From the NCBI GenBank assembly GCA_019703815.1, contig AP023053.1, positions 1,102,995-1,166,994 on the forward strand: a DNA stretch of 64,000 nt, given 5' to 3'. The translations under genes were made by a program, and so were the position numbers. This DNA is from Thaumasiovibrio occultus (GTDB lineage: Bacteria > Pseudomonadota > Gammaproteobacteria > Enterobacterales > Vibrionaceae). This document shows, in pieces, positions 16,298 to 24,985 of the stretch (the stretch's first letter is position 1; every line of letters starts with the position of its first letter). The notes under the pieces are model-generated. The model was not told the origin of the DNA. It was given only the letters and a program-made list of their open reading frames with translations, and made no database searches.

Positions 16298-16343
16298 ATC
16301 CAAGCCTCTCGAAATACGTCGCGCTTTTCATTTCCTCTAAGGG

Positions 16344-16901
16344 TTATGCTGAGCGCTTTTTCCATTCCATTTCCGGCAGGTATAGTCGGGAGTCAATCGA
16401 CCCATCCCAATCAACCTTAAAGCCCGCTTGTGTTAAACATTCGCAAACGTAGCGCCCCACTTGCTGGCTTTTTTCCGCATCGTTTTTCAGCGCACCAAAT
16501 GCGATCCTTAAGCCTCGACCATCCAGCGCTCCGGTAACATCTTGCCCATGATAAAAACAGAAACTGTGATAATGCCCTACCGGCGCGTGATGAACGACTT
16601 CAGTGACATCCTCAAAACCATCCGACAGGGTGTATCCCGCATTATGCAGCGCGCAAATACCGTCTTCATGCAACTTGTAAAATACAGCGTGAAGACGATC
16701 AAAATCGGTCACTTCGGGCCATGTTTTTTCAGCGAGGCGCTTTTGGTCAAACTCAGGCTGAATCGACGCCAACAACATCGCTTCATTGCACTCTTCCTCG
16801 ATCACATCACAGAGCATTTCACGAATTTCGATAGGATTATAAAATCCCGACCAAACCCAACCTTTGATTAGATCAAGCAGGTATTTTTCTGCTTCATTCA
16901 T
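16344..16901 (-). CDS. DUF6891-like protein
   Basis: The 185-residue protein contains FYKLHEDGICALHNAGYTLSDGFEDV and later HYHSFCFYHGQDVTGALDGRGL and GFKVDWDGSIDSRLYL. These match my recollection of DUF6891 (an ALHNAGYTxSDG segment and a C-terminal WxGSxxxRI strand). The function is unknown. ATG 16901 has GGAG eight bases upstream; the frame extends upstream without a ribosome site. The soluble small-protein character and genomic setting would fit immunity or stress roles, but that is only context. Confidence 0.7.
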   Translation of the reverse strand: MNEAEKYLLDLIKGWVWSGFYNPIEIREMLCDVIEEECNEAMLLASIQPEFDQKRLAEKTWPEVTDFDRLHAVFYKLHEDGICALHNAGYTLSDGFEDVTEVVHHAPVGHYHSFCFYHGQDVTGALDGRGLRIAFGALKNDAEKSQQVGRYVCECLTQAGFKVDWDGSIDSRLYLPEMEWKKRSA

Positions 16902-17006
16902 TGCATAGCTCCAATTTACTTCAAATGATCGACTGACTCTAATAGCGATATCACTCACCATGGCTCAATCCTTTGCGCTTCTTCAGCCGTTGTTGGCAAA
17001 ATCGCT

Positions 17007-17393
17007 TTACTTTTGGTAAAGCTCTAACGGCAAGCCATCGGGATCTTGAAAAAACGTGAAGGGCTTTCCTGTCAGCTCATCGATGCGGATCGGCTCAACG
17101 TCAACGCCCAAACCTTGCAGATAATCGGCCGATGCCGCCACAGATTCGACAACAAACGCCAAATGCCTCAGCCCTCGCGCTTCAGGGTTAGACACGCGCT
17201 GAGGAGGAGTTGGAAAAGAAAACAGTTCAATTTGATGACCATTGGGCAGTTCTAAATCCAACTTATACGACTGCCGCTCGGCACGATAGGTTTCGGCGAT
17301 CACTCTTAAGCCTAAGATCTCGGTGTAAAACGCCTTTGATTTTTGATAGTCAGAGCAAATGATCGCCACATGATGAAAGCCTTCTAAAACCAC
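17007..17393 (-). CDS. GloA2/YaeR-type VOC family lyase
   Basis: The 128-residue protein aligns throughout with E. coli YaeR: FHHVAIICSDYQKSKAFYTEILGL, IELFSFPTPPQRVSNPEARGLRHLAF and GKPFTFFQDPDGLPLELYQ. The metal ligands of the glyalase fold are present as HHVA, the Glu of IELFSF, LRHLAF and the Glu of PLELY. I start at GTG 17393 because AGGAG lies seven bases upstream and the length then equals YaeR; an upstream in-frame ATG adds a non-conserved dozen residues. A role in glyoxal-type detoxification is inferred from the family. Confidence 0.85.
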   Translation of the reverse strand: MVLEGFHHVAIICSDYQKSKAFYTEILGLRVIAETYRAERQSYKLDLELPNGHQIELFSFPTPPQRVSNPEARGLRHLAFVVESVAASADYLQGLGVDVEPIRIDELTGKPFTFFQDPDGLPLELYQK

Positions 17394-17536
17394 GCACAAA
17401 CTCCTAGGGGAAAAGACTGAAACAGACAAATACGAAATGAGCCAAACGAGGCACAGCGTGGTTAATTTATCCCATTTTACGTCCGCGACGATAGATTAAA
17501 AATGCGAGTAACGCCGCAAGGAAAACACCCTTGTAC

Positions 17537-17863
17537 CTAACTATGGCTAATCAACTGACGATATTGACGGGTGTAATAAATAACAGCGCCTATATGGAAA
17601 AGAGACACCACTCCCCCATAACCGCACACCAGATACGTGCCTAAGTTATCGTGAAGCATGTTGAGAACATGCAAACTCACCAAATAACACACCGATGTTA
17701 TGGGGAAGACGGGGAAAAGGCTGATCGTTTTACGTATCTCGCTTTTGGTCTTTCGTCGCGCTAGCTCATATCGCAACATGGTTGCCGCACAAGAAAAATA
17801 GAGACTAATGAGAGACAACACTAACGCCAGTAAATAGATCAAAGCCCCGCCCTTAAATAACAC
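17537..17863 (-). CDS. Small hypothetical membrane protein
   Basis: The 108-residue protein has three hydrophobic helices (residues 5-25, 48-68 and 76-96) with a basic loop ELARRKTKSEIRKT after the first. The assumed start is GTG 17863, so the exact N-terminus is uncertain. No family is recognised. It is separated from both VOC genes by short gaps. Confidence 0.5.
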   Translation of the reverse strand: MLFKGGALIYLLALVLSLISLYFSCAATMLRYELARRKTKSEIRKTISLFPVFPITSVCYLVSLHVLNMLHDNLGTYLVCGYGGVVSLFHIGAVIYYTRQYRQLISHS

Positions 17864-17887
17864 GTTCCATCGAAACGCGATTGATGG

Positions 17888-18289
17888 CTATTCACCTTGC
17901 CAGATGAGTTCAAGTCTTAGCCCTGATGGCTCATTGAACATCATATGTTGACGAGGCCCACCCGCTAACAACTCAGGCGCAAACTCAATGGTGCACAGCG
18001 GATGCGCCTTGATCTTTTGGTACAGCTCAGCCAGTTTGGACTCAGACTCCACCTGTATTGCCAAGTGGTGCAAACCGACATTCTTCTTGCGATCAAATTG
18101 CGCCCCGTTAAGGCTTGTATCCACCTGCCACAGGGTTAAACGCAGTTTTCCGTCTGATACTGCCGTTCTTGGATAGGACGGGTCATACCCCGATTCTTGC
18201 CAGCCCAGCACCTCAACGAAAAAGTTTTTACTCGCTTCTAAGTTATCTACCGACAACCCAAGATGATTAAGACCGATTGTTTCTGACAT
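17888..18289 (-). CDS. VOC family (glyoxalase/bleomycin-resistance-like) protein
   Basis: The 133-residue product has the paired beta-alpha-beta-beta-beta units of the VOC fold: IGLNHLGLSVDNLEASKNFF at the start, GLHHLAIQVES in the middle and FNEPSGLRLELIWQ at the end. The positions of metal ligands (His in NHLGL, His in HHLAI, Glu in RLELI) are kept, so a metal-dependent lyase or dioxygenase is possible. ATG 18289 follows GGAGTGTGAGG. It is distinct in sequence from the YaeR-like gene nearby. Confidence 0.83.
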   Translation of the reverse strand: MSETIGLNHLGLSVDNLEASKNFFVEVLGWQESGYDPSYPRTAVSDGKLRLTLWQVDTSLNGAQFDRKKNVGLHHLAIQVESESKLAELYQKIKAHPLCTIEFAPELLAGGPRQHMMFNEPSGLRLELIWQGE

Positions 18290-18470
18290 CCTCACACTCC
18301 TTGTTTTTATGATTGATTTTCGTCCTACCGCCACTTCACTTTGTATGCAGCGCAATGCGCATTTTGGAATCAATCGCTACAGTAACACGAAGCCCGCACT
18401 CTCCAATATCAGAACGCAGCCATGATAGTGAAGTGCAGTGACAGAATACGCCAATGATGTGTGGCCGTTC

Positions 18471-19079
18471 TTAGGGGTGCCCGTCAATACCTGCTATCGA
18501 CGTTCCCCACCAGGTCCTTTTGATATTCAAACGGTAGTGCGCATCAACTACATGGTGGCTGGCGATTTCTGAAAGGTAAACCCGATTGTCGCCTGAAAAC
18601 GAAGGTTTGATGTCAGCACTGCAGATAGACGACATTGCAGTAGCTGCATCGCATTCAAAAGCAGATAACGTGAACGTCTCTGTTTGGTATTCAACGTTAC
18701 CAACGTCATTTGCATGCAGCGTCGAGGCAACGCCATACAGCGCAACGAACAAAACAGAGCCAAACAGTGCTGCTGCGAAGAATGACGCCAGCAGTGCTTT
18801 AGAAAGCACGCCACTAGCGGTGTGTGAACCGTAAGACAGCGAGTCGGCGTTCATCGTCGCGGGGTAATTTGATTGCGCCGCCACTCTTTCCGCTTTCAGC
18901 CGCTGATGCGATTGGATGTCTTTGGCAATAAATAACGTAGAGAGAGGAAAATACGACGCAAAAAAGAGCAACCAAAACACGGTTTGGTGAATATAAAACG
19001 AGCCCGATAAAGCATGAAAACCGATATAGAACATCACCATTAACGACGCAGCAATCAGCCAAGCGAATGTTTTAACCAT
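18471..19079 (-). CDS. Hypothetical membrane protein, 202 residues
   Basis: Three membrane helices are visible: residues 4-24, 31-52 and about 92-118. They are followed by a C-terminal domain of about 80 residues with two cysteines (FECDAATAMSSICSAD) and VYLSEIASHHVVDAHYRLNIKRTWW. If the third helix exits outward, this domain would be periplasmic with a disulfide. GGAG precedes the ATG. I recognise no family. Confidence 0.62.
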   Translation of the reverse strand: MVKTFAWLIAASLMVMFYIGFHALSGSFYIHQTVFWLLFFASYFPLSTLFIAKDIQSHQRLKAERVAAQSNYPATMNADSLSYGSHTASGVLSKALLASFFAAALFGSVLFVALYGVASTLHANDVGNVEYQTETFTLSAFECDAATAMSSICSADIKPSFSGDNRVYLSEIASHHVVDAHYRLNIKRTWWGTSIAGIDGHP

Positions 19080-19308
19080 GCATACTCCTCAGTGATACAA
19101 CGAATTATCGAACTCAATCACAATCGGCCAAGATACGTTGCGGGTTTCTCAGATGCGTTATTTGGCCTTTCAACATGCCAAGATTACCTGTCATTGCGAA
19201 TATCGGTGATGCGGGCTATTCGAAGTTATTCCGCCATCATCAAATTCACCCTGTAGCGATTCAAATTCAGTCAGAAATAACACTCATCCATGGCAGCGAA
19301 AGCTACTG

Positions 19309-19623
19309 TTACTCTTGGGATGAACTGATGTATTGGAAGTGCACTCTGACGACGCCATTCAATGCTAAATCTATAAGACGGGCACCGCCGTTTTCAGCGA
19401 CGGTCATGCGATTGGCTCTTAACGTCGCGACTTGTTGACCGTTAACCAGCAATAACCATGAATGATCACACCCCGCAACGCGCGCCAAATAAGCGCGAGA
19501 AGCAATGGCATCAGCGAGTTGTTGGAGGGTTGCCGCTACCGGCAATGCCATATTAAGTGCGTGAGGCGCAGCGCAATCATCGCCCATGGATACACTGTCT
19601 CTGGTCAGCTTGATCTTTAGCAT
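19309..19623 (-). CDS. Hypothetical protein, 104 residues
   Basis: ATG 19623 has GGAG six bases upstream and gives MLKIKLTRDSVSMGDDCAAPH, followed by ADAIASRAYLARVAGCDHSWLLLVNGQQVATL and a short C-terminal strand region. It is soluble with two or three cysteines. No family was recognised. The conserved look of WLLLVNGQQVATLR suggests a real beta-sandwich-like fold. Confidence 0.58.
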   Translation of the reverse strand: MLKIKLTRDSVSMGDDCAAPHALNMALPVAATLQQLADAIASRAYLARVAGCDHSWLLLVNGQQVATLRANRMTVAENGGARLIDLALNGVVRVHFQYISSSQE

Positions 19624-19734
19624 AAAAACTCCGATAGAACCGCCGCTCAGAGTCGGCAATTTATGACACGCCGTTGTGATATGACCGCTCGTCAGGACTC
19701 ATGATGGTGATTTGACCGTCTTTCAGATCACCGA

Positions 19735-20076
19735 TTACGTCTCTACTTCGTGAAAGGCTTCAAAAGCCAAGCTCGCTAAATCACCCGTCAACTCATTGCC
19801 TTCTTCATCTTGCAACTTGTAAACAATCTGGTGTTGGCTAATTGATGCGCTGCCTTCTAACCCCAGTAAAATGGTATAAAGCGCATCCGTTAACGAGTCA
19901 TCCAACAGGTTTTTGACTAGCGATATTTACGCCGGATTCATCCCTGCTTCAATTAACAGCCCTAAGCGTGAGAGTTCTGATTGCTCTGAAAAGTAACCTT
20001 CTAGAAGACCGCGCTTTAATTCGACCAACTCATTCACAAACTCTTCAGGTGTTATTGCGTAATCACCTTGCGCCAT
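19735..20076 (-). pseudogene. Hypothetical gene interrupted by an in-frame TAA
   Basis: GGAGATATT precedes ATG 20076, which opens MAQGDYAITPEEFVNELVEL and stays coding-like to a TAA at 19927-19929 (codon 50, after AGMNPA). The same frame then continues ISLVKNLLDDSLTDALYTIL for 63 more codons to the TAA at 19735-19737. The two halves look like one 113-residue acidic helical protein. I do not recognise the family. A single nonsense mutation, or one base error in the sequence, explains the break. Confidence 0.6.
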
Positions 20077-20311
20077 AATATCTCCAAAACGTGTAATACT
20101 TGAGATAAGCTCAGCCTGACATCTCGCCTATTTAAAATGCGGCTTTACTGTGTGCATTTCATAGCAACAAAACCTAATTCGATCGGCAAATACGTTACGT
20201 CTTAATCCATAAAAGGTAAAAGTGATATCACTGCGACGGCGAGGATTTGCGAGACAAACCACCAGCCAATACACCGTTGTCCCAAGACTGACGGCTTGAA
20301 AACGTTACGGG

Positions 20312-20920
20312 TTATTGCGCGAACACATCAAGAAATAGCGCTTTGAAAGAGCGGTAGAGTGGCTTGGCATATTTTTCTATTTGCTCTCTTTGCGAGCACG
20401 CCTCTGCTCCAAGCGGAATGAGCTCGTCATGATCAAACCATACTATTTCAAAATCCGCGGCAAAATCACCAGCAGGATCATCGCCGTCAATCGCAGGGGC
20501 GTTGAGATCTAAGCACATAGGGCCCCACCCATCGTTCCATTGTGCAAACGGTACGTATCCCGCCGCGAATAACGGTCGCCACGCGTTCATCGTATTTTTC
20601 AATGGACCAAGAGGATTATCTGAAGGGCAATATGGCATCAATATGTGGTTGCCATCATATTGATGGCTAGGCACTTGCTCTAATAGCTGACAACAAGCTT
20701 GAAGATAAGCAGCAAAGTATGGCGGAAAGGCAAAACCGTATTGCGTTTCAATGGCGGCTAAGTCCTCCTTTGAGACATGGCTGGGTATGGCTTTCCAAAC
20801 CACCCAGCCTTCGGCATTTACCTCGCCATCTCTCATATCGCTGGGCACGCCTTCGCTCACCCCCATGCAGGGATAATCTTCGGCGTAATCTAGAATGATT
20901 TGTCTGACTTCATCGACCAT
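20312..20920 (-). CDS. SMI1/KNR4 (SUKH) family protein
   Basis: The SUKH core is visible: LAAIETQYGFAFPPYFAAYL near the middle, then FAAGYVPFAQWNDGWGPMCLDL and FEIVWFDHDELIP. SUKH proteins are widespread immunity proteins against contact-dependent and polymorphic toxins. I start at ATG 20920, which has AGAGGGA upstream; an in-frame ATG 12 codons earlier (20956) lacks a ribosome site. It is monocistronic, with no toxin gene beside it. A short open stretch just downstream (about 20210-20310, minus strand) encodes a hydrophobic C-terminal-like fragment without a start. Confidence 0.85.
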   Translation of the reverse strand: MVDEVRQIILDYAEDYPCMGVSEGVPSDMRDGEVNAEGWVVWKAIPSHVSKEDLAAIETQYGFAFPPYFAAYLQACCQLLEQVPSHQYDGNHILMPYCPSDNPLGPLKNTMNAWRPLFAAGYVPFAQWNDGWGPMCLDLNAPAIDGDDPAGDFAADFEIVWFDHDELIPLGAEACSQREQIEKYAKPLYRSFKALFLDVFAQ

Positions 20921-21045
20921 TTCACGATCCCTCTTAATGGATGATGGGGTGTTCATATTGTCAAAATGCTAAAAAATACTGCCCTTTGCGAGAGAAGGTT
21001 TGCTCCCTGCGGTTTAGTGAACTCAACACGTCGTTTCATTTAGCA

Positions 21046-21486
21046 CTAGAGATATCGGCACAACTCAATTTCGCGGTCTTCAATTAAATTCCCGGTTGGC
21101 ACAAAGCCACAATTTTCGTAGAAACCTTGTGGGCTGTCTGAGCCCGCGACAACACTCGTGTACAACGCCGATATTCCGAACTCATCAACTAAAGCCGATA
21201 TCAACAAATCAACAGCAATACGACCATAACCCTTTGACTGCTGTGATTTATCTAACATGAACCGCCAAAGCTCAAATTTACCTGTTACTGTATCTGCGTT
21301 TACTAAGATAAAGCCAACCGGCCTGTTAGCGACGTAAATACCCTTGAACCAAGGAAAAGTCATGAAGTTTACTTCAGCCAATGAGATAGCATTGCTATCG
21401 ACATGGTTTAACTGATTTGATGACACTTCTAACAGGCAAATCTCATAGAAATTGTCGGCATTAATACTTCTGAGTTCGAGCTCCAT
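21046..21486 (-). CDS. GNAT family N-acetyltransferase
   Basis: The 146-residue product has the GNAT acetyl-CoA loop in FELWRFMLDKSQQSKGYGRIAVDLL (QxxGxG variant QSKGYG), a following helix, and the terminal YTSVVAGSDSPQGFYENCGFVPTG segment that places the catalytic region. The ELWRFMLDKxxQxKGYG pattern resembles diamine (spermidine) acetyltransferases such as BltD and PaiA, so a polyamine substrate is possible. ATG 21486 is chosen; an in-frame ATG seven codons upstream also exists. Confidence 0.85.
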   Translation of the reverse strand: MELELRSINADNFYEICLLEVSSNQLNHVDSNAISLAEVNFMTFPWFKGIYVANRPVGFILVNADTVTGKFELWRFMLDKSQQSKGYGRIAVDLLISALVDEFGISALYTSVVAGSDSPQGFYENCGFVPTGNLIEDREIELCRYL

Positions 21487-21630
21487 ATCGTCCGTTTCCC
21501 TTTGCACTGATAAATAGGCCTTTGTACCACCCTGCCGATGGATAACAATCAGATAATGGGCATCTGTGATACTGACATTTAATCGCGGGCGGTTATAAAA
21601 GTAAGCGCCGATTTGAGGCTAAGCCTCACC

Positions 21631-21954
21631 TTACACTAAAACACTTGTCAGCACGGCACAGACAAGTCCCAGACTCATGATGATGAACTTAATTATTTTC
21701 CCGCGCTTCTCATTTTTTTTGCTTGCTTCTGTTCTGCATGAATAGCCGAAAACACCCACCGCAATCAACGCGGTAAACGCCATCTGAATGGTTTCTGCAT
21801 CGTACTCTTTTGCGAAAAGAAACAATGCTGAAATGTATAAGAACCTTAAGATAGACAGAGCGGATACCCACAGAGCAGCCGCTACCCCAAGGTAAGCCAA
21901 TACCTGCCAGCAGGATTTCAAAAATTTATGAAAGGACGTTGCTTTACTGCTCAT
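21631..21954 (-). CDS. Small hypothetical membrane protein
   Basis: The 107-residue protein has three hydrophobic helices (roughly residues 15-45, 57-71 and 87-106), with a basic loop CRTEASKKNEKRGK before the last. No family is recognised. A 15-base inverted repeat (TGAGGCT-A-AGCCTCA, 21614-21628) sits just past its stop and could act in termination. Confidence 0.58.
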   Translation of the reverse strand: MSSKATSFHKFLKSCWQVLAYLGVAAALWVSALSILRFLYISALFLFAKEYDAETIQMAFTALIAVGVFGYSCRTEASKKNEKRGKIIKFIIMSLGLVCAVLTSVLV

Positions 21955-22085
21955 TTTAACGCTATTTCGATGACAACTAAGGAAGTGCCAATTTTACCGC
22001 GAGTGTCTTAATGATAGCGAACAATATAGTGAAAATTTAGGCGGTTAGTCTTTAATTGAGCACATAGCGACCAAGCGTTGAACGC

Positions 22086-22442
22086 TCAATCCCCACAGGT
22101 CAACGCACCTGTGATGCTGCTGACATTTACCAGCGTATTATCGTGCACTAAAGGCACCGAGATAGTGCGAGTCCGATCCAACGCAAACGCAACACTTGAG
22201 CTGCCGCTATCCAGCGTGATATGCGCCATTGCCGACTTGCACCCACACAGGCCAATATTTTGCTCTAGCGTTAGCGTGAAATCGACCAGCGTTAGGTTGT
22301 TGTGATCATAGCTATCGCTACGCTCAACCAGCACGCACTCTGAGAGTGTGTTCTCGACATCGACGACACGACTTTCAGTCTGCTGCGCGAAAGCGGCAAA
22401 AGAGACGCAACACAACAACAGTGCGCAGGTTCTCGCCCACAT
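22086..22442 (-). CDS. DUF2195-like periplasmic protein
   Basis: ATG 22442 follows AAGGATGG and encodes MWARTCALLLCCVSFAAFAQ, a signal peptide with likely cleavage after AFA. The mature protein has ENTLSECVLVERSD, NIGLCGCKSAMAHITL and a final ALTCG, four spaced cysteines that resemble DUF2195 proteins as I remember them. It would fold in the periplasm with disulfides. The function is unknown. The start is set by the ribosome site; longer in-frame starts would spoil the signal peptide. Confidence 0.65.
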   Translation of the reverse strand: MWARTCALLLCCVSFAAFAQQTESRVVDVENTLSECVLVERSDSYDHNNLTLVDFTLTLEQNIGLCGCKSAMAHITLDSGSSSVAFALDRTRTISVPLVHDNTLVNVSSITGALTCGD

Positions 22443-22609
22443 AAGATCCATCCTTAGTTTCTTTATTTTGGTGACCATGAATAGATGCCAATATTCACTT
22501 AGCCGCAAAAGAAACTAAACGGGATAGTTTTCGTTTACTTGGTCGAATCTTATTCCAGAGACACGCAAGCGTTGAAATTGCGAGCAAGAACACTTCGCGC
22601 TTGAGTGCC

Positions 22610-22993
22610 CTAACGCTTCGCCACAATTCTCATTTCAACGAGCGCGTTCGCAGGAATAAACTCTGATACCCCAATGGCTGACCACGCTGGATAAGGTTTT
22701 TTCACATATTCATCTTTCACTTTTGAAAACACATCGATGTGTTTTTTTAAGTCAATATGGAAGGTCGTCATTTCTAAAATGTCGTCGTACGTTAACCCCG
22801 CAGCGTTTAGATAAACACCAAGCTTGTAAAATGCATCATGAAACTGCTCTTCTGGGTTTGTGCTTATTGGCTTGTCCTTACGTGCAGCGGTGACGCCAGA
22901 CAAATAAACCGTGCCATCCGCGTCGATCACGGGTGAAAAATGCCAATCATCAAAGTAGTGCTTAAATTCCTCAGGCACTATCGCTTTTTTCAT
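22610..22993 (-). CDS. RidA family protein (YjgF/UK114)
   Basis: The 127-residue protein has the RidA chorismate-mutase-like fold signatures: GTVYLSGVTA, AFYKLGVYLNAAGLTYDDILEMTTFHIDL and a C-terminal PYPAWSAIGVSEFIPANALVEMRIVA. True RidA deaminates reactive enamines; the Arg near the end that contacts substrate is Arg in VEMRIVAK. It is not the most RidA-like sequence, so another subgroup of the family is possible. ATG 22993 has GGAGG five bases before it. It lies 17 bases after the P-loop kinase-like gene and is probably co-transcribed with it. Confidence 0.85.
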   Translation of the reverse strand: MKKAIVPEEFKHYFDDWHFSPVIDADGTVYLSGVTAARKDKPISTNPEEQFHDAFYKLGVYLNAAGLTYDDILEMTTFHIDLKKHIDVFSKVKDEYVKKPYPAWSAIGVSEFIPANALVEMRIVAKR

Positions 22994-23010
22994 CATATCC
23001 TCCATGACGT

Positions 23011-23502
23011 TCATCCACCCATCACAGGCGGCATACTGATACGCTCGACATTCTCGCTTAAAGCCGGAACTTCAAACCAAGACCAGAACAACGCTAACAT
23101 TTCCGGTGTCATTTCGTACGACTGCCCATTCAACGCCGAGTTGCGCGCCAATGCTCGCTGCTGACATATCTCAAAAGACACGTCGAGGAAATGAACTTCA
23201 CTTTCGACACCCAGTTTCGACGCCCAATCCGTAAAAGTATCGCGATCCGCTTTGCGCCAGAAACCAAAATCGAAAATAACCGGCACACCGAGAGAAAACA
23301 GTTGTAGCGCGGCATCCTTAAATAACGTTTGCAGCGTGGCCAAGCGGGAGTCAAAAACGTCACGATCCATATGCTCGCCATATAAAGGGATCATCCACTC
23401 ATCAATGGAGAAGCGAAAAGCGCCATGTTGCTCAGCAAGGGCTTTAGAATAGGTCGTTTTACCTGAGCCAATAAAGCCACAGATGAAATAGATTTTGGTC
23501 AT
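23011..23502 (-). CDS. P-loop ATPase/kinase-like protein
   Basis: The 163-residue product begins MTKIYFICGFIGSGKTTYSK with the Walker A motif GFIGSGKTT at residues 9-17. It continues with FSIDEWMIPLYG and VIFDFGFWRKADRD, and has QRALARN as a possible lid. This layout is that of small Zeta-toxin or chloramphenicol-phosphotransferase-like kinases that phosphorylate small molecules. The substrate is unknown. ATG 23502 follows GAGGAACA. No antitoxin gene is adjacent, so a toxin role is not supported. Confidence 0.82.
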   Translation of the reverse strand: MTKIYFICGFIGSGKTTYSKALAEQHGAFRFSIDEWMIPLYGEHMDRDVFDSRLATLQTLFKDAALQLFSLGVPVIFDFGFWRKADRDTFTDWASKLGVESEVHFLDVSFEICQQRALARNSALNGQSYEMTPEMLALFWSWFEVPALSENVERISMPPVMGG

Positions 23503-23587
23503 TGTTCCTCTTTCGTTTGTCGCCAATGGCACCGACCTTTCCATCGCCTAACTACCACTCCATACCATTAATCAAACAAGAAATTGA

Positions 23588-24301
23588 TCAATCGAACTGG
23601 GGCGTGTTGACGCCCTCATCGTTTATCGAGTGCTTAGCCACATCAGCAATGACTTTGGCACATTCGACAGGGTTTGATTGTGCGATAAAATGACCGCCGA
23701 CAACCTCGATGTTTGTGAAGTCTGAGCATAACGACGAAAGGTACTGCACCGAACGCTTAGCAATGAGACGATCGTTACTTGGACTAATGTAAGTTACAGG
23801 GCAAGCCACTGTTTTCGTCGGCTTGTCTAAGCGCGCGATGTTCTTGAGGCGCGCTTTCAGCTTGTTTTGATCAGCCTTCTCAAGTGAGCGAAAAACAGGC
23901 TCGACGCGCCCAATACCGCCGATCATATTAAAGCCAACCATATAGAGCAGCCATTTAGCGAGAAGGTTGGAGCGCAAAAAGCAAAGGGGAACAAAGGCGG
24001 CAAAACGCGAATACAGGGATGGCCTTGAAATAAAGCTCGCTAAAAACACCACGCCTTTGACGCGTTCGCCAAGTAAATGGCAAAGCTCATAAGCGACTCG
24101 CCCCGAATATGACTCGCCAACCAGCAAGACTTCCTCGTCCTGATAACGCGCTGCGATTTCTTGCGCTTGTTCGCTGTACGATAACGCGGAAATCGACGAA
24201 TAAGAGACAACATCAACATCTAACGTCGATGGTAACGCGTTCAGTAGATCAGCGAACAGATCACCAGTTCCATCAAGCCCGGGAAGGAGCACGATTTTCA
24301 T
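23588..24301 (-). CDS. Alpha/beta hydrolase
   Basis: The 237-residue protein opens MKIVLLPGLDGTGDLFADLL, with an oxyanion-hole-type LPGLDGTG. The nucleophile elbow GESYSG has its Ser at about residue 74, the acid is probably Asp in SPSNDRLI, and the catalytic His is in VVGGHFIAQS. No signal peptide is present, so it is cytoplasmic. Substrate class cannot be read from sequence. The 3' end is 86 bases from the kinase-like gene on the same strand. Confidence 0.86.
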   Translation of the reverse strand: MKIVLLPGLDGTGDLFADLLNALPSTLDVDVVSYSSISALSYSEQAQEIAARYQDEEVLLVGESYSGRVAYELCHLLGERVKGVVFLASFISRPSLYSRFAAFVPLCFLRSNLLAKWLLYMVGFNMIGGIGRVEPVFRSLEKADQNKLKARLKNIARLDKPTKTVACPVTYISPSNDRLIAKRSVQYLSSLCSDFTNIEVVGGHFIAQSNPVECAKVIADVAKHSINDEGVNTPQFD

Positions 24302-24416
24302 TTTATATCTTATCCTTGGCTCAGCTGCCCCGATATACGAAGTGGGTTTGATGGCCTCAATTGTACTAATTCAGACCTTACGCTATGCCAAAACAGCACA
24401 ACTGCGCGGTGAAAAC

Positions 24417-24833
24417 CTAGTCCAAACTGGGTTCAGGTAACACTGGCGGCGTACTGTCCATGTACGTTAAGAAGCTCTGCCACAAGGTGTGCGTTCGCTG
24501 TTTGGTCAATTTGGTTTTGCACGAGATCGCCATTACGCCGCGAATCGTTCCATTACGCCACTGCGTATAGACCGAATCACAGTGAGAAGTCATATATGCC
24601 TGCCAATCCTGTTGAGCAACCTTAATAGCGGCGACTAATTCTGGATCGTGCGCCTTTTGCTCAAGGCTCATCGCCAGATAGTGATCTAATTGCGTTTGCG
24701 CCGATGCTAACTCAATAGCTGCGCATTGGTTTATCTCAATCGTGGTCATCGCATTATTACAATCAACGTGATCTTTCGCCGCAAATGCGCCAAACGACAG
24801 ACCCGTTAATAAGATAATTAAACCCTTATTCAT
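24417..24833 (-). CDS. LprI-type lysozyme inhibitor family protein (DUF1311)
   Basis: MNKGLIILLTGLSFGAFAAK is a signal peptide. The mature protein has CNNAMTTIEINQCAAIELASAQTQLDHYL, AAIKVAQQDWQAYMTSHCDSVY and a late AISCKTKLTKQRTHTL, which are the conserved helices and cysteines of the LprI N-terminal domain. Family members are periplasmic; the mycobacterial one inhibits lysozyme, and many others are uncharacterised. GGAGAAAAGA precedes the ATG. It is monocistronic. Confidence 0.85.
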   Translation of the reverse strand: MNKGLIILLTGLSFGAFAAKDHVDCNNAMTTIEINQCAAIELASAQTQLDHYLAMSLEQKAHDPELVAAIKVAQQDWQAYMTSHCDSVYTQWRNGTIRGVMAISCKTKLTKQRTHTLWQSFLTYMDSTPPVLPEPSLD

Positions 24834-24985
24834 TCTTTTCTCCGAAGGTATATGACGGATAATATGCTCGCCTTCTATCCTAGACAGGCGCTTAATTGAT
24901 TGCGGTAAGACAATGCGGAAAAGTGGTTATCACAAATTCCATGTTGCCGACGACATTATATGGATGCCAATATCGCAAAATTTAG

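Noticed and set aside
23011-23502. Zeta-type toxin in a toxin-antitoxin pair
   Set aside because: The neighbours are RidA and an alpha/beta hydrolase; no antitoxin-like gene is adjacent. A small-molecule kinase is the safer call.
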